From Candidatus Dormiibacterota bacterium (GTDB lineage: Bacteria > Chloroflexota > Dormibacteria > Aeolococcales > Aeolococcaceae): DNA of 64,000 bases. The notes under the pieces were generated by a model that had not been told where the DNA came from, ran no database searches, and was given only the letters and a program-made list of their open reading frames with translations. The stretch's first letter is position 1, and every line of letters starts with the position of its first letter. A program made the translations under genes and the position numbers. Positions 9,501 through 17,590 of this stretch are shown here, piece after piece. The stretch is from the NCBI GenBank assembly GCA_003162415.1, contig PMOL01000013.1, positions 313,817 to 377,816 of the forward strand, read 5' to 3'.

Positions 9501-10269
9501 ATCCGTGGACATCGATCAACATGTCGGTCGAGCCCGTTGACCCGTTGTATACCGAGATCTCCCCGCTCGTCCCCAGCGGGACCTCGACGAGGTTCGGCAT
9601 GTTGACTCCGGCCGTATAGCTCACGTTGCTGCCGGTTGGCTGTGCAAGTCCGTACGGATACATCTCGAGGAGTCCGAGCGCGGTGGGCGCGACTGCGGTG
9701 ACGTTGATGATCGCCGCGACCGCGGTCGCGGGGATACCCCCAGCGCCACCGACCGTGACCTGATACGTGACGTCCGACCCCAGTCTATGCCCACTGCACG
9801 GCGTGGAATTGCTGGCTCTCGTATCGCAGATCCGGGTCGCGACGACCGGGACGAACTGGCCGGACGGGACGACAAGAAAGGTGCTATGCGGCGGGTTCGC
9901 TGCTGACGATCCGCCCGATGTCGTTACCGTGACGTTGACTTGACCGTTGGCCTCTGCCGGTGTGACCACCGTGAGCTTAGTCGAAGAAATCACACTGACC
10001 GAGGTGCCGCTCAATGTCCCAAATGTGGCCGACGTGCTTCCAGTGACGAAGTTGGTGCCAGCGATCGTCACGGTCGTGCCCCCGACTGCTGCGCCGGACT
10101 CGGGGGCCAGCGCGGTTACCGTCGGAGCACTCGCGGCGAGGGCGTGAGTAGGCTCTGGCGGATTCACAACCAGTCCGGCGACGAGCAGAACCAGTGCGCA
10201 GAGGAGGCTGACGAGGCGGTGAGTTCGCGCCCCAGCATGAGTCGAAGGCGGGGCGACCGATCGAGCCAT
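3535..10269 (-). CDS. Large secreted Rhs/YD-repeat polymorphic toxin, 2244 aa
   Basis: Starts at ATG 10269 behind GGAGGA. A Sec-type signal (hydrophobic LLCALVLLVAGLVV, residues 22-36) is followed by an IPT/TIG-like domain (about 48-135), three repeats of about 125 residues each containing a CDTR motif (147, 279, 412), a fibronectin III-like domain (533-625), and FG-GAP/VCBS blades with calcium-type DxNGDGxPD motifs (704, 926, 976). A DUF6531-like segment follows (about 1040-1110), then many YD repeats and the Rhs core (HADQLGSTRVL, GLYYMQARYYD) at about 2000-2095. The last 149 residues form a variable tip: a long hydrophobic segment, then a small terminal domain ending HQVIDAGGQIIHSHYKY. By family, the YD repeats form a shell around the tip, which is the toxin. 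No VgrG, PAAR or T6SS gene is visible, so Sec export and cell-surface display is the likely route, as in other Gram-positive-type Rhs/WapA proteins. Toxin chemistry is unknown. Confidence 0.9.
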   Translation of the reverse strand: MARSVAPPSTHAGARTHRLVSLLCALVLLVAGLVVNPPEPTHALAASAPTVTALAPESGAAVGGTTVTIAGTNFVTGSTSATFGTLSGTSVSVISSTKLTVVTPAEANGQVNVTVTTSGGSSAANPPHSTFLVVPSGQFVPVVATRICDTRASNSTPCSGHRLGSDVTYQVTVGGAGGIPATAVAAIINVTAVAPTALGLLEMYPYGLAQPTGSNVSYTAGVNMPNLVEVPLGTSGEISVYNGSTGSTDMLIDVHGYIPAISSGSSGRMNLLGTAARICDTRSGNSSQCNGFGALGVGATKTIQVTGQGGVPASGVQAVVINVSALPVGAGGGQLTVYPTGNTRPNVSDVNYLTANVANRVIVPVGTGGEITIYNSGAGTANILVDADAWTTSGTGSPSGTDLDAMAINRACDTRVTGTDCGGFKLPGGSGPPGNPVDTFLLAGVAGLPSVSTLTAVAINVTLIAPGGAGFAEVWPDGATAPRTSDVQFASGTTTANFDAVVGIGRDGKIDIWSSQAADVIIDVEGWYGGTVPSAPQNVIAIGGLGLARVSWTPPLGSTGSPVSSYSVTPFTGGHGGTPTIVAGNVTSSPVTGLTVGSQYTFTVAASNAIGAGPTATSNAVTIASTSPAAPTFGAGNTYPANAPTYTNQPQVLTHADLRGLGRVDLILGVDSQVDVFLQNADGTYAPEVSYPVSATVFALAVGDMNGDGIPDIVTANGSDDSVNVLYGSPTRDGTFSAAQRVPTGGYNAQAVALASMYGTAHLDIVLGISESGGGVVAATIKNNGDKTFGTIVLGPQIGNYGSGVGSILTELVPGGPTEVLVSIAPSVNTIGDNVVVLASDGGGGLNLLADYTDGCLPFCGPGNAQAIALGSLRGNGIPDLIMTVTNGDDKAVYIFLGTGDGAFSHTAIEIPWTRNLSPSSITVADINGDGIPDLAFAGADGVSIALGYGDGTSFAGPFNLAPPTGTLTYQADVADINGDGKPDIIAASHGPEEVTTYINGTPGFNLPSSPQALAQLFGGMGLCGSCYLKRAEQHSNVGAPVTTSTGNFWHTFTDFDIPARGYDLGFSHTYNSPNAVQNSPLGYGWSFDAGMTLSYDVATQDATVVMENGSELPFQWDGVGYVAPPEDIGTLTHSGNGSWTLVRYNQDTITFNSAGQMTTETDLNGYAMTYGYSNGQLSSITDQAGRSLTITWTGSHITQVADSVGRTVQFQYNDGQGNLTDVYDVKNGHTHFTYTTANDHLLLTMSDPDGNVVTNHYNSAGQIDYQENGDVAHKTTFAYTTGSTSGETDVVITDPKGNQVKDVYVFGLLMSETKGYGSSTASTWTYSYNPATQEPVQETDANSNVITMTYDASGNLIRDVQPPAKSGQNARVETKTYDAHNNVLTDTDPTGITTTYTYDAHENLASVSRPDVQTSTVATTTYCYYGSSGCGAPAGPSGDLYVVTDPSGKTTTYTYDTYGDVKTVKDGAGDTTTYNDDGVGRLMTKVTATTQTWTYQTDAFGSITSVTDPNHHQTQYLFDADENLQHVIDANNHETTYTDNAQNEQTDINPPDLSDQHTDYNLDGTIEDQKDGLNNTISYGYDSQARMTSMAFNDGTVRTTSYQYDPNGNQTKVIDPQSPTQTATYGYDADNELSSISYSDGTTPNVTNILYTADGLRTSWTDGTGSSSLQYDTLNELTSSQDGVSNTTSYGYDLAGRLTSLTYPGVSTAETLTYDAAGRLQTIGDWVGNTTTFGYTADSMLQTSTHSGSANLVDTNGYDIADNLTSISDAAGGTTYATFGETRDAANQVTQELPGGSALTGQAALNAGYDTREQVCYGGPNGGGTCAAPPTGATSYAYDAADEMTQAGTSTLTYNSANELCWTLPTASSNTCGSPPTGATAYGFDTRGNRTSAVPSTGSATCDAYDQADRLTAITSGTGSSCTSPTTVGTYTYNGNGLRMSKTVGSTTTDFAWNLAGSLPAILQERVSGGAVTDYIYGPNGTPLEQISGSSVLLYHADQLGSTRVLTDTSGTVKATYSYDAYGNATSSTGSVANPFLFAGQYKDAESGLYYMQARYYDPATSQFLTRDPMMVATRSAYGYVAANPINYIDPSGDCGLWGSDTCLGDAAGWVSNNAGTVAVAVVTTAIVAAGVACVVATDGACIAVIASVIGGGGAVALEEEAPSVEAAVPAAEAADTAEVDSAPVAGSCSDFTQQIRSRVGADGSVSNIIKTQSNGQTMAVVHQVIDAGGQIIHSHYKYLNEP
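4106..4694 (-). repeat. Direct repeat of Rhs core end, copy 2 (in main rhs gene)
   Basis: This is the counterpart of 2479-3068, embedded in the intact reading frame of the large Rhs protein just before its C-terminal tip. The pair gives a recombination substrate for swapping tips. Confidence 0.85.
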
Positions 10270-10708
10270 TGGCTTCCTCCGTTTTCGAGTCCGTCACCCC
10301 TGAGGCTCGTGAGTATGCGTGCTCGTTTCGGCCTCGCCACAGTATGTACAAGTGTTTACAGGCCTTCGTCGAATCAATACAAGGGTACGGCTCGAGCAGG
10401 CCGGCAGCAAAGTGGCGCGCTAGCATCGAGTCAATCTGTGTTGAACCGGGTCGCCAGCTAGTTTCCAGCGGAGTGCCGTTCCTCGATTGCCCATGGGAAT
10501 GATCCGTCGTGTGACCTTGGAGCCGACCGAGGAGTTCCGGCGGTCGTGCCCTACTCGCCACCGCCCACCCTGAAGGGCGGGACCTCATGTCGCGACACCT
10601 CTCGGCGTGCGCGTGTCACCCTGTTTCGCGGCCCAACTGTGGTCAGTCAACAGCTAGCGGCGCGCGACCTCCTCTTCGACGAGACAGGCTAATCTAGGCT
10701 TACGCGAT
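10270..10708. other. Intergenic region with the rhs promoter side and the 10709 gene promoter side
   Basis: No gene recognised. The rhs ribosome-binding site (GGAGGA on the minus strand) lies at 10277-10282. TAATCT at 10690-10695 is a candidate -10 for the gene starting at 10709, which would then have an almost leaderless transcript. No matching -35 box is obvious. Confidence 0.35.
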
Positions 10709-11578
10709 ATGGCAATTGGAAGCGCGTTTGCCAGGATCGTTCAACCAATCGCCCGCTGTCTCAGACGTCCAGCGAGATGGGCGACGTACTTCGCGACTGC
10801 GGGGGCCGCGGTCGTCGCGTTCCTCGCGGGTGTTAACGAGCCGGCAGACTTTTGGACGAAGAAATATGCTTGGAGCCTCGTTCTCGCGGCAGTCTGGATT
10901 GGAGCGTCTACCCTCGCAGGATTCCTCGATGATTACTGGCGTGCTCCCGGGCAGTTGGTCAAGCCGACTGATGCGATAGTTACCGAGCAAGGCGGTCTGA
11001 TCATGTTAGAGGCGACAGTTCGCGGCATCCCAGTGGAAGCCTTAGTCAGCGGCACCCCAGGAAGCATCAACAGGTACCTCGACCGGATCACAGACAAATT
11101 TGAGCAGATTGCGTTGGTTGTTGACGACATCGCTGAAGGTCGCTTGCGCATCCCCGGCGTCGATGACTCGGGCGTGTGCAATGTCTTTCCCGTGCTCGTG
11201 CTGCTTCATCCGTTCCCTCAGCACTACTCGACGTGGGATGCGCTTGATCACGACATAGAATCAAGACGCCTGCTCGACAAGAAGTCGTCGTGGATCCGAA
11301 TGCGCGAGTTCCAAATCATCACAGCGGAGGAGCTCGAAATGCTCGAGCCGCACCTCCAGTCCGGACTTTCGATGGTAGAGCTACTCCGTGCGAAGATCGG
11401 ATCGGTGCAGTACCGTCAGCGATCGCTGAAGGACTTCCTAGTTCGGGAATGGAAACTACCATCCCTCACGAATCCAAGGCTTGATCGGCTGTTTGGCGAG
11501 GCGTTCGATGTCGTGGGAACCCTGGTCCGCCCGAATGTGCACGACGCCATCTGGGATGTGGAGGGAGAAGATACCTGA
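10709..11578 (+). CDS. Hypothetical membrane-anchored protein, 289 aa
   Basis: Two transmembrane segments near the N-terminus (about 25-42, AGAAVVAFLAG, and 52-70, AWSLVLAAVWIGASTLAG) are followed by a soluble alpha/beta domain of about 215 residues with no motif I can name. Basic residues before the first segment predict a cytoplasmic N-terminus, so the soluble domain is probably cytoplasmic. No clear Shine-Dalgarno precedes the ATG at 10709, and a possible -10 lies only 14 bases upstream. It is divergent from the rhs gene. The compact layout (membrane hairpin plus cytoplasmic domain) is common among defence-associated small-molecule sensors, but nothing specific supports that here. Confidence 0.6.
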   Translation: MAIGSAFARIVQPIARCLRRPARWATYFATAGAAVVAFLAGVNEPADFWTKKYAWSLVLAAVWIGASTLAGFLDDYWRAPGQLVKPTDAIVTEQGGLIMLEATVRGIPVEALVSGTPGSINRYLDRITDKFEQIALVVDDIAEGRLRIPGVDDSGVCNVFPVLVLLHPFPQHYSTWDALDHDIESRRLLDKKSSWIRMREFQIITAEELEMLEPHLQSGLSMVELLRAKIGSVQYRQRSLKDFLVREWKLPSLTNPRLDRLFGEAFDVVGTLVRPNVHDAIWDVEGEDT

Positions 11579-12330
11579 AGCGCGGATCGTCGCGCGCAGT
11601 CAGATCGCGATCACCGAGGTAGCTCTTGGTACCGAGCCAAGTCTCGAAGTCGAGTTCGCGCCCCACGTTTGAATTCGCCGACCGTCCGCAGTTGACCGTA
11701 GGCGACCGGCGTTATCTGTAGATTCGCTCCAACCTTCACTCCTGGGGCGATCGCGTCGGCGCAATCCCCGAGGCGCCTTTAGACCTGTCATACGCCGCCG
11801 GAGAGTTGTGTGGCACCGCGGATGAACGTCGAACACTGCCGCGGGGACCGATCGCAGACTTGCCTCAAATTACTGTCGCGGACGATCGCTTCCATGACCT
11901 CAGCTATGCGGCATTCGAGGGCGATTGGCCGCGGGACAGAGATTTCGTGACCGGTGCGTTTCTTCCCTAGACGCAATTCAGTGGTCAGACAGCACAGTGC
12001 TGCCGCACCCTCGGTCGAATACCGTACCCACCGCCTCAGTCACTAGCCGCTGCGTAGCGGCTAGCCGAGTCGAATTGGCACCCCGCTTGCTCATGCAGCC
12101 GAACAGCTCCGACCAGGTGTGCGTTCCGAGGCCGATGTCAGGACGGTGTCACTGCGTCACGGGCGAGAGATCAGACGTACCCGGAAGGTCTAGGAACGAT
12201 CTCCCCTGTCAGGAGTTGCTCGCCAAGCGGCGTCACAATGCCAAGTTCAGCCCTGGACCAGCGACGGGGGCCCCAGCAGAGAGGTCAATGGGATCTAGAC
12301 TTTGAGAAGTACCGACTGGGAGAGATTGCC
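11579..12330. other. Gene-poor stretch with perfect inverted repeat
   Basis: No convincing coding frame on either strand over about 750 bases. It contains a perfect 9-bp inverted repeat, CTAGCCGCT (12043-12051) and AGCGGCTAG (12056-12064), with a 4-base spacer. This could be a hairpin terminator stem or a protein-binding site. No T-tract follows. Confidence 0.4.
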
Positions 12331-12483
12331 ATGCCGAAGCCAGGATCGACCAAGCTGGTCGAGCCCGATCTGACGAGAGGGGCACCGCCACCCAATCAGG
12401 GGTGCGAAGTGTGTGGGTCCGAAAACCACTCTACCTCGGATCACGACAAGTTCAAGCTGCCGCCTCGCCCCGCTAAACGTTAG
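12331..12483 (+). CDS. Very small protein with a zinc-knuckle-like motif
   Basis: A 50-codon frame starts at ATG 12331 behind GGGAGAG and reads MPKPGSTKLVEPDLTRG at the start. Its centre CEVCGSENHSTSDHD has the Cys-x2-Cys-x4-His-x4-His spacing of a small zinc-binding knuckle, followed by a basic Pro-rich tail (LPPRPAKR). The stop at 12481-12483 is 4 bases before the start of the following membrane protein, which suggests co-transcription and translational coupling. Function unknown: perhaps a nucleic-acid- or protein-binding adaptor. Small size limits confidence. Confidence 0.45.
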   Translation: MPKPGSTKLVEPDLTRGAPPPNQGCEVCGSENHSTSDHDKFKLPPRPAKR

Positions 12484-12487
12484 CGAA

Positions 12488-13162
12488 ATGGGACGACCAC
12501 CTCAGGCGCCGACGAGCGGCGGAGGGAAGGAGGACGAGGGGCGACGGTACTGGAACGTCCCGAAACCGCTCGGCTACGCAGCGGCCATCGACGGATTCGG
12601 CAGCGTAGCGGCGCCATTGCTTGCTGGTTTCACCATCGCTCTGATTGGGATCACGGTGCCGCTCAGTTCGGACTCACCCGTCAGGAACCCAGGGACAGCA
12701 CTCGCATTCCTCGCGGTATCAGCCCTCTCCCTCCTCGCTTCCGTGCAGTGCTCGATGTGGGCTCGGCAGTATGTCGTCAAACCAAGCGAGATCCTCGACT
12801 GGTGGCCCGACTCGCACGCGGACGCGGGGCTGGACCGACTAGCTGCTCGGTCCCGCCTCCAAGATCTCCGCCTAACTCAGTGGCGCTATTCCAAGATCTC
12901 GGCGACCTGGCTCTCGCGTGCTCGACTCAGTTATCACGTTGGGATCCTCGCCCTATTGCTAGGAGTACTGATCATTCTGGTTCCGAAACACTGGACCCCT
13001 TCCCGAGTCGCCGGCTGTATCGTTCTCGGAATCGGCTTCATTGCTGAGGTGCTTTGGGTGGTCGCACCAACACGGCGCTCGTGGCCGCTAGTCAAGCGAG
13101 TGTTTCCGGAGCCAATAGATATCGCGATCACACCTCCAGCCTACGAAGGGCCTCACCCCTAA
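12488..13162 (+). CDS. Four-TM membrane protein, 224 aa
   Basis: I place the start at ATG 12488, just after the small zinc-knuckle frame. The longer frame from 12413 would overlap that gene and begins with unlikely sequence. There are two pairs of transmembrane segments: about 45-65 (LLAGFTIALIGITVPL), 75-95 (AFLAVSALSLLASVQCS), 155-173 (VGILALLLGVLIILVP) and 182-200 (IVLGIGFIAEVLWVV). The loop between the pairs is cytoplasmic and charged. No catalytic domain is seen. It is the gene immediately upstream (314 bases) of the TPR-CHAT protein in the same orientation, so it may be the membrane partner of that putative effector. Confidence 0.6.
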   Translation: MGRPPQAPTSGGGKEDEGRRYWNVPKPLGYAAAIDGFGSVAAPLLAGFTIALIGITVPLSSDSPVRNPGTALAFLAVSALSLLASVQCSMWARQYVVKPSEILDWWPDSHADAGLDRLAARSRLQDLRLTQWRYSKISATWLSRARLSYHVGILALLLGVLIILVPKHWTPSRVAGCIVLGIGFIAEVLWVVAPTRRSWPLVKRVFPEPIDIAITPPAYEGPHP

Positions 13163-13476
13163 CGCTTGCGCGATAGTGCGTTGCCGCTGTCAAACACCTG
13201 ACGATCGAGAGGCTTCGAGCGAGGAATCGCGGACGCTTGGTTGGGACGTGAGGGCCTCGACAATGTCTGAGGCACACTCTCGTGAGACCCGAACCCGGAT
13301 CGTCACGCTCGAGAAGCCACAGTCGTAAGGCCCTAACCCAGAACTGTCCGTGGCTCCAGGCGACCCAGACAACGCCGAGGGCGAATTGCATACTACTGAG
13401 AGCCGCAGGCTATGCAGCTAGGGTCGATCATCGCGGGTTAACTTGTACCGCGACTACTTGGACGGAATAAGCAAGC
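13163..13476. other. Spacer before the TPR-CHAT gene
   Basis: About 310 bases with no convincing gene. It presumably carries the promoter of the TPR-CHAT gene, but no sigma-70-like pair stands out. Confidence 0.3.
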
Positions 13477-16400
13477 GTGTCCCGACACACCTCACGAGAA
13501 CAACTGACGTCTCTAATCGCCGGTGAGCCCGAGCGTTTAGGCAGGGCCCTCTGGGCTGACGAGATACTCGACGCGGCGATGTGGGTGCGGGGTGAGGACG
13601 GTGACCTCGTTACCAAGGTGTGCTCCCGGTTGAGCGCGGACGAGCGGCTTCCCGTTCACATCCGAGCGGCTTCGAGAATGCTCAACGCTGGGTTTTCGAC
13701 TCCTCTCGACTATCACGGGGCCCTTAGCGCGGCGCATGCACTCGCGGCAGCGGGCGACCTCGTTTGGGCCACCTGGGCTCTCAAGGCCGTTTCAGGGCTC
13801 GCGCGAAATAGCAACCACCGGGACGTTGGGGAGTTGCTGACATTGGCAGTATTCCTGACGCTTGACCGCATCGACCACAGGCCGGGGCTCAGATATCCAA
13901 ATGCGGTAACCGAATGGGGTGCGGATCCCGGAGCTCGGTGGTCGGATGCCCTTGCAGCTGTGGAACGCCTCGATGTGCCCGCTCTGGCGACGCAGTTGCG
14001 CGCATGCAAAGCCTGGCTCGCAGCATCTGACGCGGCGTCCGGACATGACGACGGATCGCTTTCCGAGGCTCTGACCATCGCCGAACAGTTCTTCGACCAA
14101 CAGCAACAAGTTCGTCGAACCACTCAGGCCCTCAGGACCCGATCATTTCAGCGTGTTGGATCGCTGATTCCCGCGATGGGGACGGAACGATTCTCCTGGT
14201 ATGAGTGGTACGCGGAACAGTCCAACATCTCTGGCGACGACCTTGCCGCCCTGTACGACCGTTGGACGACAAATCTCATCGCGTTAGGAGATTTCTCGAT
14301 GGCCATGGAGACGCTGCGTCGCTTTCCCGGTGACCGCACGAGCAGCGCGGTTGCGCGGCTTGAAAGCGTCGAAGGTTTCATGTGGCGGGCGGCGGGCGAC
14401 GCAGATCGCGCGCTCGAACACAATGATCGCGCACTTGAGCTTCTCGGCACGGCGCCAGCAGCTCTCGCCGCAGGAAATGTCTGGTTGAATCGGGCATATT
14501 CACTCGCGGAGAAGGACCGTAACGAGGCCTACGCTGCGGCCATGACTGCGCTGAGCGAATATGAGCGACATCCGCGAGCGACGTTGGGGCTGTGGGACGC
14601 ACGAAGTCTCCTATGCACACTGGGGCCAGATTCTGACGAGCGGGTTAGGGTTGCCCGCGTTATCCTCGATGCTGAGAGAGCGGGCGAACTCCCTGATCCG
14701 GTGCGTCGGTTATCGCTAATCAACGCCGGCCGCGTTCTGGCTCCCACGAACGCGGACGAGGCTTCGGAGGCGTTCCAGCGCGCGGCGGACCGCCCCCAGA
14801 CCCGACTAGCCATCATGGCCCAACTGGAATTGGCTCGCCTCGCCTTCGCGAACCGCGGCTTACTCGCAAAGGGAATCGACGGCCTACGCCTTGGGCGGAA
14901 CGCTGCGAGCCAGGCGCGGGCCCAGGGTAACCGGTTATTGTCGGCCCGAGCGGGGCTTCACCTCAGTAACTGGCTTGTCGAGAACGACGGCTCAGTGACT
15001 GAGGGCTTCCGAACTGCGGAAGCAGCACTCGCTGACCTGGGTTCCGCATTGGCTGGAGTGACAACCGAGTCCGGTACCCGCCTCGTCGCCGAGTTGCGTG
15101 GCGACCTCGATAGCCTCTTTGTCGCTGCTGCCGCGACGAACGGGCTGCTCGCCCTGCGGATCGCCGAAGTGGGCCGCGCTTTACGACTCCAAGCGTTGAT
15201 GCGACTTCAGCCGTCGGCGCTTCCAGATGAGATCCGGACTGCTCTTGCGGCACTCGCATCTGCGGAACGCGTTCGCGATGGAGGAACCGGTGCGTCGATC
15301 GACGACGAGACGAGGGCACTGAGCGGTGCAGCAGCTCGGTCTTATGAACGAGAGACGGCAAGAATTGAATCAGTGGCAGGGACGGTCTTTCGTTCCTTGG
15401 TTGCTGATCCGCCTGCCGATGTCGAAGTCTGTAGATGGCGCTTTCCCCGGGCTGACTTGCTCACGCTTACCGAGATGGAGGACGGTGTCGGTTGGACGTG
15501 GTGGCACCCTGACCGCGACAGCCCCCAGGCTGGCGTCGCGCGGCTGACGGATCGCGGCTGGCGCACGCTTGGTCTTTGGGCTTCGATGCAGACTAGCGAC
15601 AACCGGGACGACCCGCTCGAGGGTCTTGAATGCCTTATTCCCGATCCGCTTCGGGCGACGCTATCGTCTCGCGGCATCAGCGGCCCAGTCGATCTCCTCG
15701 TGATTCCGTCTGGCCGGCTCTGGGCTGTTCCGCTGGCTGCCTTGCCAGTGGACGGCAACGGCACTGAGTTGGTCCGCAGAACACGGCTGACGGCATGCGC
15801 TTCACTCGCCCTCGCGGCGACCATCGCCGTTGCGCCCACGGCGATGCAGGCCTGGGCGGGAGGCTACGCCAATCCGCGGCTAGCGGGCGCGCGCATGGAG
15901 CGGACTGCTCTGCAGGAATGGAGACCATCTCTGATGGCGTGGAGAAGCCTCAAACACGCCCACCAAGCACTTCACCACGACCATGATCTGACCAAGCTCC
16001 TCCTCGCGGTACTCGCGACACACGGTGAATACGGCCCAGGACTAGCTCAGAGCGCTCGAGATCACAGGGGAAATATCCTAACCGCGGGGAATGCTCTGCT
16101 CATGTCCTTCCCGCCGGTGACCTCACTGCCAATCTGCTTCGGCCTCGACAATCTCAATCCAGCCGGTGACGACGAGCCCATCGGATTGCCGACCGTTGCT
16201 CAGGTGCGTGGTTCGACGTGGGTTATCGGCGGTCACCAATCGCTCATGGACCAGCCCATCGGGTTGATCCTTGCGCGGACTTACCGTTCTATTCGTGCAG
16301 GCATCAACGTGGTTGATGCTCTACGGAGCGCGCAAATCGACTGGCTCGACATGATGAGCGGCGGCGGTCCGAACGGCAATGCAATGGCAGCCCGTGAACC

Positions 16401-16482
16401 GCGGAACTGGGCGCTCACTCTGATAGGTCCGCCCCATCCTGACTCGTGGGCTGCCACGCTGCCCCCCGGCCCGATGCCATGA
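13477..16482 (+). CDS. TPR-CHAT caspase-like protease, 1001 aa
   Basis: Starts at GTG 13477. Residues 1 to about 560 are all helical, with tetratricopeptide-like repeats (for example ALAAGNVWLNRAYSLAEKD and SEAFQRAADRPQTRLAIMAQ). The C-terminal 350 residues form a CHAT domain: LLVIPSGRLWAVPLAALPV is the typical lead-in. The catalytic pair fits His849 in LLAVLATHGEYG and Cys887 in LPICFGLDNL, with the downstream strand-helix STWVIGGHQSL and LARTYRSI also typical. CHAT domains belong to the caspase/separase clan and cut proteins or act in cell-death-type defence when triggered. The TPR part would be the sensor. No protease substrate such as a gasdermin or sigma/anti-sigma pair is adjacent; the preceding 4-TM protein is the only candidate partner. 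Activation mode is unknown. Confidence 0.85.
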   Translation: MSRHTSREQLTSLIAGEPERLGRALWADEILDAAMWVRGEDGDLVTKVCSRLSADERLPVHIRAASRMLNAGFSTPLDYHGALSAAHALAAAGDLVWATWALKAVSGLARNSNHRDVGELLTLAVFLTLDRIDHRPGLRYPNAVTEWGADPGARWSDALAAVERLDVPALATQLRACKAWLAASDAASGHDDGSLSEALTIAEQFFDQQQQVRRTTQALRTRSFQRVGSLIPAMGTERFSWYEWYAEQSNISGDDLAALYDRWTTNLIALGDFSMAMETLRRFPGDRTSSAVARLESVEGFMWRAAGDADRALEHNDRALELLGTAPAALAAGNVWLNRAYSLAEKDRNEAYAAAMTALSEYERHPRATLGLWDARSLLCTLGPDSDERVRVARVILDAERAGELPDPVRRLSLINAGRVLAPTNADEASEAFQRAADRPQTRLAIMAQLELARLAFANRGLLAKGIDGLRLGRNAASQARAQGNRLLSARAGLHLSNWLVENDGSVTEGFRTAEAALADLGSALAGVTTESGTRLVAELRGDLDSLFVAAAATNGLLALRIAEVGRALRLQALMRLQPSALPDEIRTALAALASAERVRDGGTGASIDDETRALSGAAARSYERETARIESVAGTVFRSLVADPPADVEVCRWRFPRADLLTLTEMEDGVGWTWWHPDRDSPQAGVARLTDRGWRTLGLWASMQTSDNRDDPLEGLECLIPDPLRATLSSRGISGPVDLLVIPSGRLWAVPLAALPVDGNGTELVRRTRLTACASLALAATIAVAPTAMQAWAGGYANPRLAGARMERTALQEWRPSLMAWRSLKHAHQALHHDHDLTKLLLAVLATHGEYGPGLAQSARDHRGNILTAGNALLMSFPPVTSLPICFGLDNLNPAGDDEPIGLPTVAQVRGSTWVIGGHQSLMDQPIGLILARTYRSIRAGINVVDALRSAQIDWLDMMSGGGPNGNAMAAREPRNWALTLIGPPHPDSWAATLPPGPMP

Positions 16483-16692
16483 GTGCTCTGCCATCCCACT
16501 ATAACGCCTTGACTTGCGATACCGGCCTATCTGACTACATCTCCGCGGTCGCTGTTGAACTCGGGCGACGTCTCTGGTCACACCGGTGAGCGCGGCACTC
16601 ATTCGCGACGTACGAAGCCAGGTGCTGAACGATCCGCGGTTGCGCGGGGCAAACGACGCTGCCTGCCCAGCCCCGGCGTGGGGCGATCCCTC

Positions 16693-17478
16693 CTAGCGCC
16701 GCGCTCGCGATACCGCGTGGAGACGTCCCCGGAGAACAGTCGCCTGCGATTGAACAGCTTGATCCCCGTGGTGCTCTGCCCAATCCGCCGCCTCTTTCGC
16801 CAACACCGGGTCGTGCCGCTGCGCTGCGAAGTAGGCAACCACGAGTGCTGCTTTGGGGGCGACCTCACGGTGACCGGAGCGCCATGCCTGCGTATAGAGC
16901 ACCTCCGCTTCGTCAAGCTCGTCCTTGTCGGCCAGGTGTCGAGCCAAACTAAATGCAGCTCGCGCGACAAGATCCGGGTCGGTGCTCAGCATCGCGGCTT
17001 GGAGTTCCGGTTCCGACCAACCGCCCGAGTCCAGCTGGCGCCACGGTGGCTCGGCCGCCTCACCTCGCTGCGCCGCGAGCACCTCGCGATAGGCTGCCAC
17101 CGCGTCGTCGTCGTCCGCGATCGCTGCGTTGATCCGCACCCCAAGCACCGCCGCAAACCGCTCAATCGTCGACGCGCGCGGGTCTGCCCTTCCCTGCTCG
17201 AGGCGCGCCACTGCGGCCTGGGATGTTCCCATCGCTGCGGCCACCTGGTCTTGGGTCAGGCCGAGCTCCTTCCGGCGTTGCCCTAGCTCGCGTAGCAACG
17301 CGTGCCGACGCACCGCCGCCGCAACTAGGACCTCCAAGCCGGGGTCATCGCTGCGGTATTTGGCGAGGAGGCGTTGGAGATCCTCCACGTCACCCGCCGA
17401 GGTCGACTCGAGCGCCTGCGTCACGGCGCCACCGTCCGGCGGAGTGCGACGAGAAGCCTTGCTGGCGTCGAGGTTCAT
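16693..17478 (-). CDS. XRE-family HTH regulator with TPR-like C-terminus, 261 aa
   Basis: After a poorly conserved first 55 residues comes a classic Cro/CI-type helix-turn-helix at about 68-115 (LGLTQDQVAAAMGTSQAAVA, then RLEQGRA). The second half is helical with TPR/Sel1-like repeats (ARAAFSLARHLADKDELDEA, VAPKAALVVAYFAAQRHDP). Such HTH-TPR proteins respond to peptides or partner proteins. The gene converges on the TPR-CHAT gene. A nested AT-rich palindrome lies 113-147 bases upstream of its start and is a natural candidate operator for autoregulation. Confidence 0.8.
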   Translation of the reverse strand: MNLDASKASRRTPPDGGAVTQALESTSAGDVEDLQRLLAKYRSDDPGLEVLVAAAVRRHALLRELGQRRKELGLTQDQVAAAMGTSQAAVARLEQGRADPRASTIERFAAVLGVRINAAIADDDDAVAAYREVLAAQRGEAAEPPWRQLDSGGWSEPELQAAMLSTDPDLVARAAFSLARHLADKDELDEAEVLYTQAWRSGHREVAPKAALVVAYFAAQRHDPVLAKEAADWAEHHGDQAVQSQATVLRGRLHAVSRARR

Positions 17479-17590
17479 GGGCCCATTATGCCTTAGGTGA
17501 CATAGTGAGTGTGGTTACTCGACAACGCCTCGATGACGGAAATGCTTCGGGATCAACCTTTTTCATGCCAGAACCCTGGTTCTGGGCGGC

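Noticed and set aside
9977-10588. Minus-strand frame covering the rhs start region
   Set aside because: It overlaps the rhs signal-peptide region in another frame and is Arg/Ser-rich, with no domain.
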